DNA of 5,469 nucleotides from an uncultured Campylobacter sp. (GTDB lineage Bacteria > Campylobacterota > Campylobacteria > Campylobacterales > Campylobacteraceae). The stretch spans positions 1 to 5,469 of the forward strand of contig NZ_CALHIK010000055.1 of assembly GCF_938030785.1 (NCBI RefSeq), written 5' to 3'. Shown one piece after another: positions 4,842-5,469 of the stretch. The number at the start of each line of letters is the position of its first letter. Position 1 is the first letter of the stretch. The position numbers were made by a program, and so were the translations under genes. The notes beneath the pieces were generated by a model. That model had not been told where the DNA came from and did no database searches. It worked only from the letters and a program-made list of their open reading frames with translations.

Positions 4842-5469
4842 AAATTTTATCGCGATTTGCTTATGCGTGCTCGCCCCCGCAGTATCGCTAGTGATTTTAA
4901 AATTCCGTTTTTTTCTTTAGAGAGCCGCGATTTGAAATTCTATCTTTTAAGCGCATGAGGGTTGCGATCGCTATGCGGAGTTGCTCGGACGCGGAATTTA
5001 AAATGCGCTTGCCGCGCCGATAAAATTTACGCCCGCCGCATATTTTCTCGCTCATACTCATCGCGCGAAAACGACGCAAGATCGGCGTCATATCGCAGCA
5101 CTTAAGAGCAGATAGATTTCATGAAAAAGAGCGGAGCTGGCAAATTTTAAAATTTTACCGATACGGCGCGCTGGCGCCGCATAGATATGTCGCTTGGGAA
5201 TTTAACGGTGAAATTTTACCGCCCGTCGCGGCAATTGCGAGATTAAAATTTCAAAAGGTCGCAATAACGCGCATGTTTTTAGCGACCAGCGCAGCAAACG
5301 AAATTTCGCAGCCATTTCGGATTTGAGACGCCGTATGGTTCTGTGTTTTGCGGCGGATCGAATGAAGCCTTGAAAATTCTGCTAGCGACGGCGGGATTGG
5401 AATTTGGCTCGCGGCGGTATGGTTACGGCTTCTGCTCGCGGCAGTCGGCTCTGAACTTTTGCCGACTAC
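4842..5469. other. Long stretch without a convincing gene to the right edge
   Basis: No supported gene is seen. A 64-codon minus-strand frame (4897-5091) lacks a ribosome site and family signature. From 5251 to the right edge a minus-strand frame is open for 72 codons without a start in view, and a plus-strand frame is open from 5283 to the edge; both could be chance. Structures include the hairpin CGGCGC-GCTG-GCGCCG (5164-5179), the palindrome AAATTTTAAAATTT (5142-5155) and the inverted repeat ATTGCGA/TCGCAAT (5234-5240 and 5259-5265). It is AAATTT-rich like the other spacers and may be decayed or repeated DNA. Confidence 0.4.
5142..5155 (+). repeat. Perfect 14-bp AT palindrome, copy 3
   Basis: This is a third exact copy of AAATTTTAAAATTT, more than 3 kb from copies 1 and 2 and again outside genes. 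Confidence 0.6.

Noticed and set aside
4897..5091. 64-codon minus-strand frame starting at ATG 5091
   Set aside because: There is no ribosome site before the ATG, no recognisable domain or signal peptide, and its Arg-rich composition is what GC-rich spacer DNA gives by chance.
5164..5179. CGGCGC-GCTG-GCGCCG hairpin as a terminator
   Set aside because: No T tract follows on either strand and there is no gene end nearby.

Overview
The window looks like chromosomal DNA from a Campylobacter species, most likely one of the higher-GC oral species (C. gracilis, C. showae or C. rectus type). This is an inference. It rests on a mixture of GC-rich genes and AT-rich spacers packed with the word AAATTT, on Shine-Dalgarno sites of the AAGGAG type about 5 nt before ATG, and on TATAAT-like or TGN-extended -10 boxes with no clear -35. 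No rRNA, tRNA, CRISPR array, transposase, integrase or phage gene is visible.

Layout. Bases 1-139 (minus) hold the first 46 codons of an exported, possibly Sel1-repeat, protein running off the left edge. A divergent spacer follows, then hisD (298-1587, plus; histidinol dehydrogenase with all metal ligands and catalytic residues). Next is a small secreted Met/Gln-rich protein (1844-2134, plus; DUF5339-like) with its own promoter and a good stem-loop terminator at 2152-2173. A gene-poor stretch (2180-2631) separates it from a convergent YeaK-type aminoacyl-tRNA deacylase gene (2632-3327, minus), which carries an unusual in-frame insertion of about 68 residues. From 3356 to about 3800 there is non-coding DNA ending in an 18-bp tandem repeat. 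A two-gene minus-strand operon follows: eco (ecotin, a periplasmic serine-protease inhibitor, 4375-4800), then a DUF1579-like, lipocalin-fold-type protein (3848-4357). The last ~630 bases hold no convincing gene.

The genes do not form one pathway. hisD is a stand-alone biosynthetic gene with no other his gene in view, the YeaK-like protein is a translation quality-control enzyme, and three of the six genes encode exported proteins. The most notable points are an ecotin with Leu at the predicted P1 site, linked to an uncharacterised partner gene; the YeaK insertion, which holds five copies of the AAATTT word that otherwise marks intergenic DNA here; and the 18-bp tandem array that is open on both strands. 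I did not find a clear new multi-gene system. The eco operon and the AAATTT-rich insertion are the best leads.
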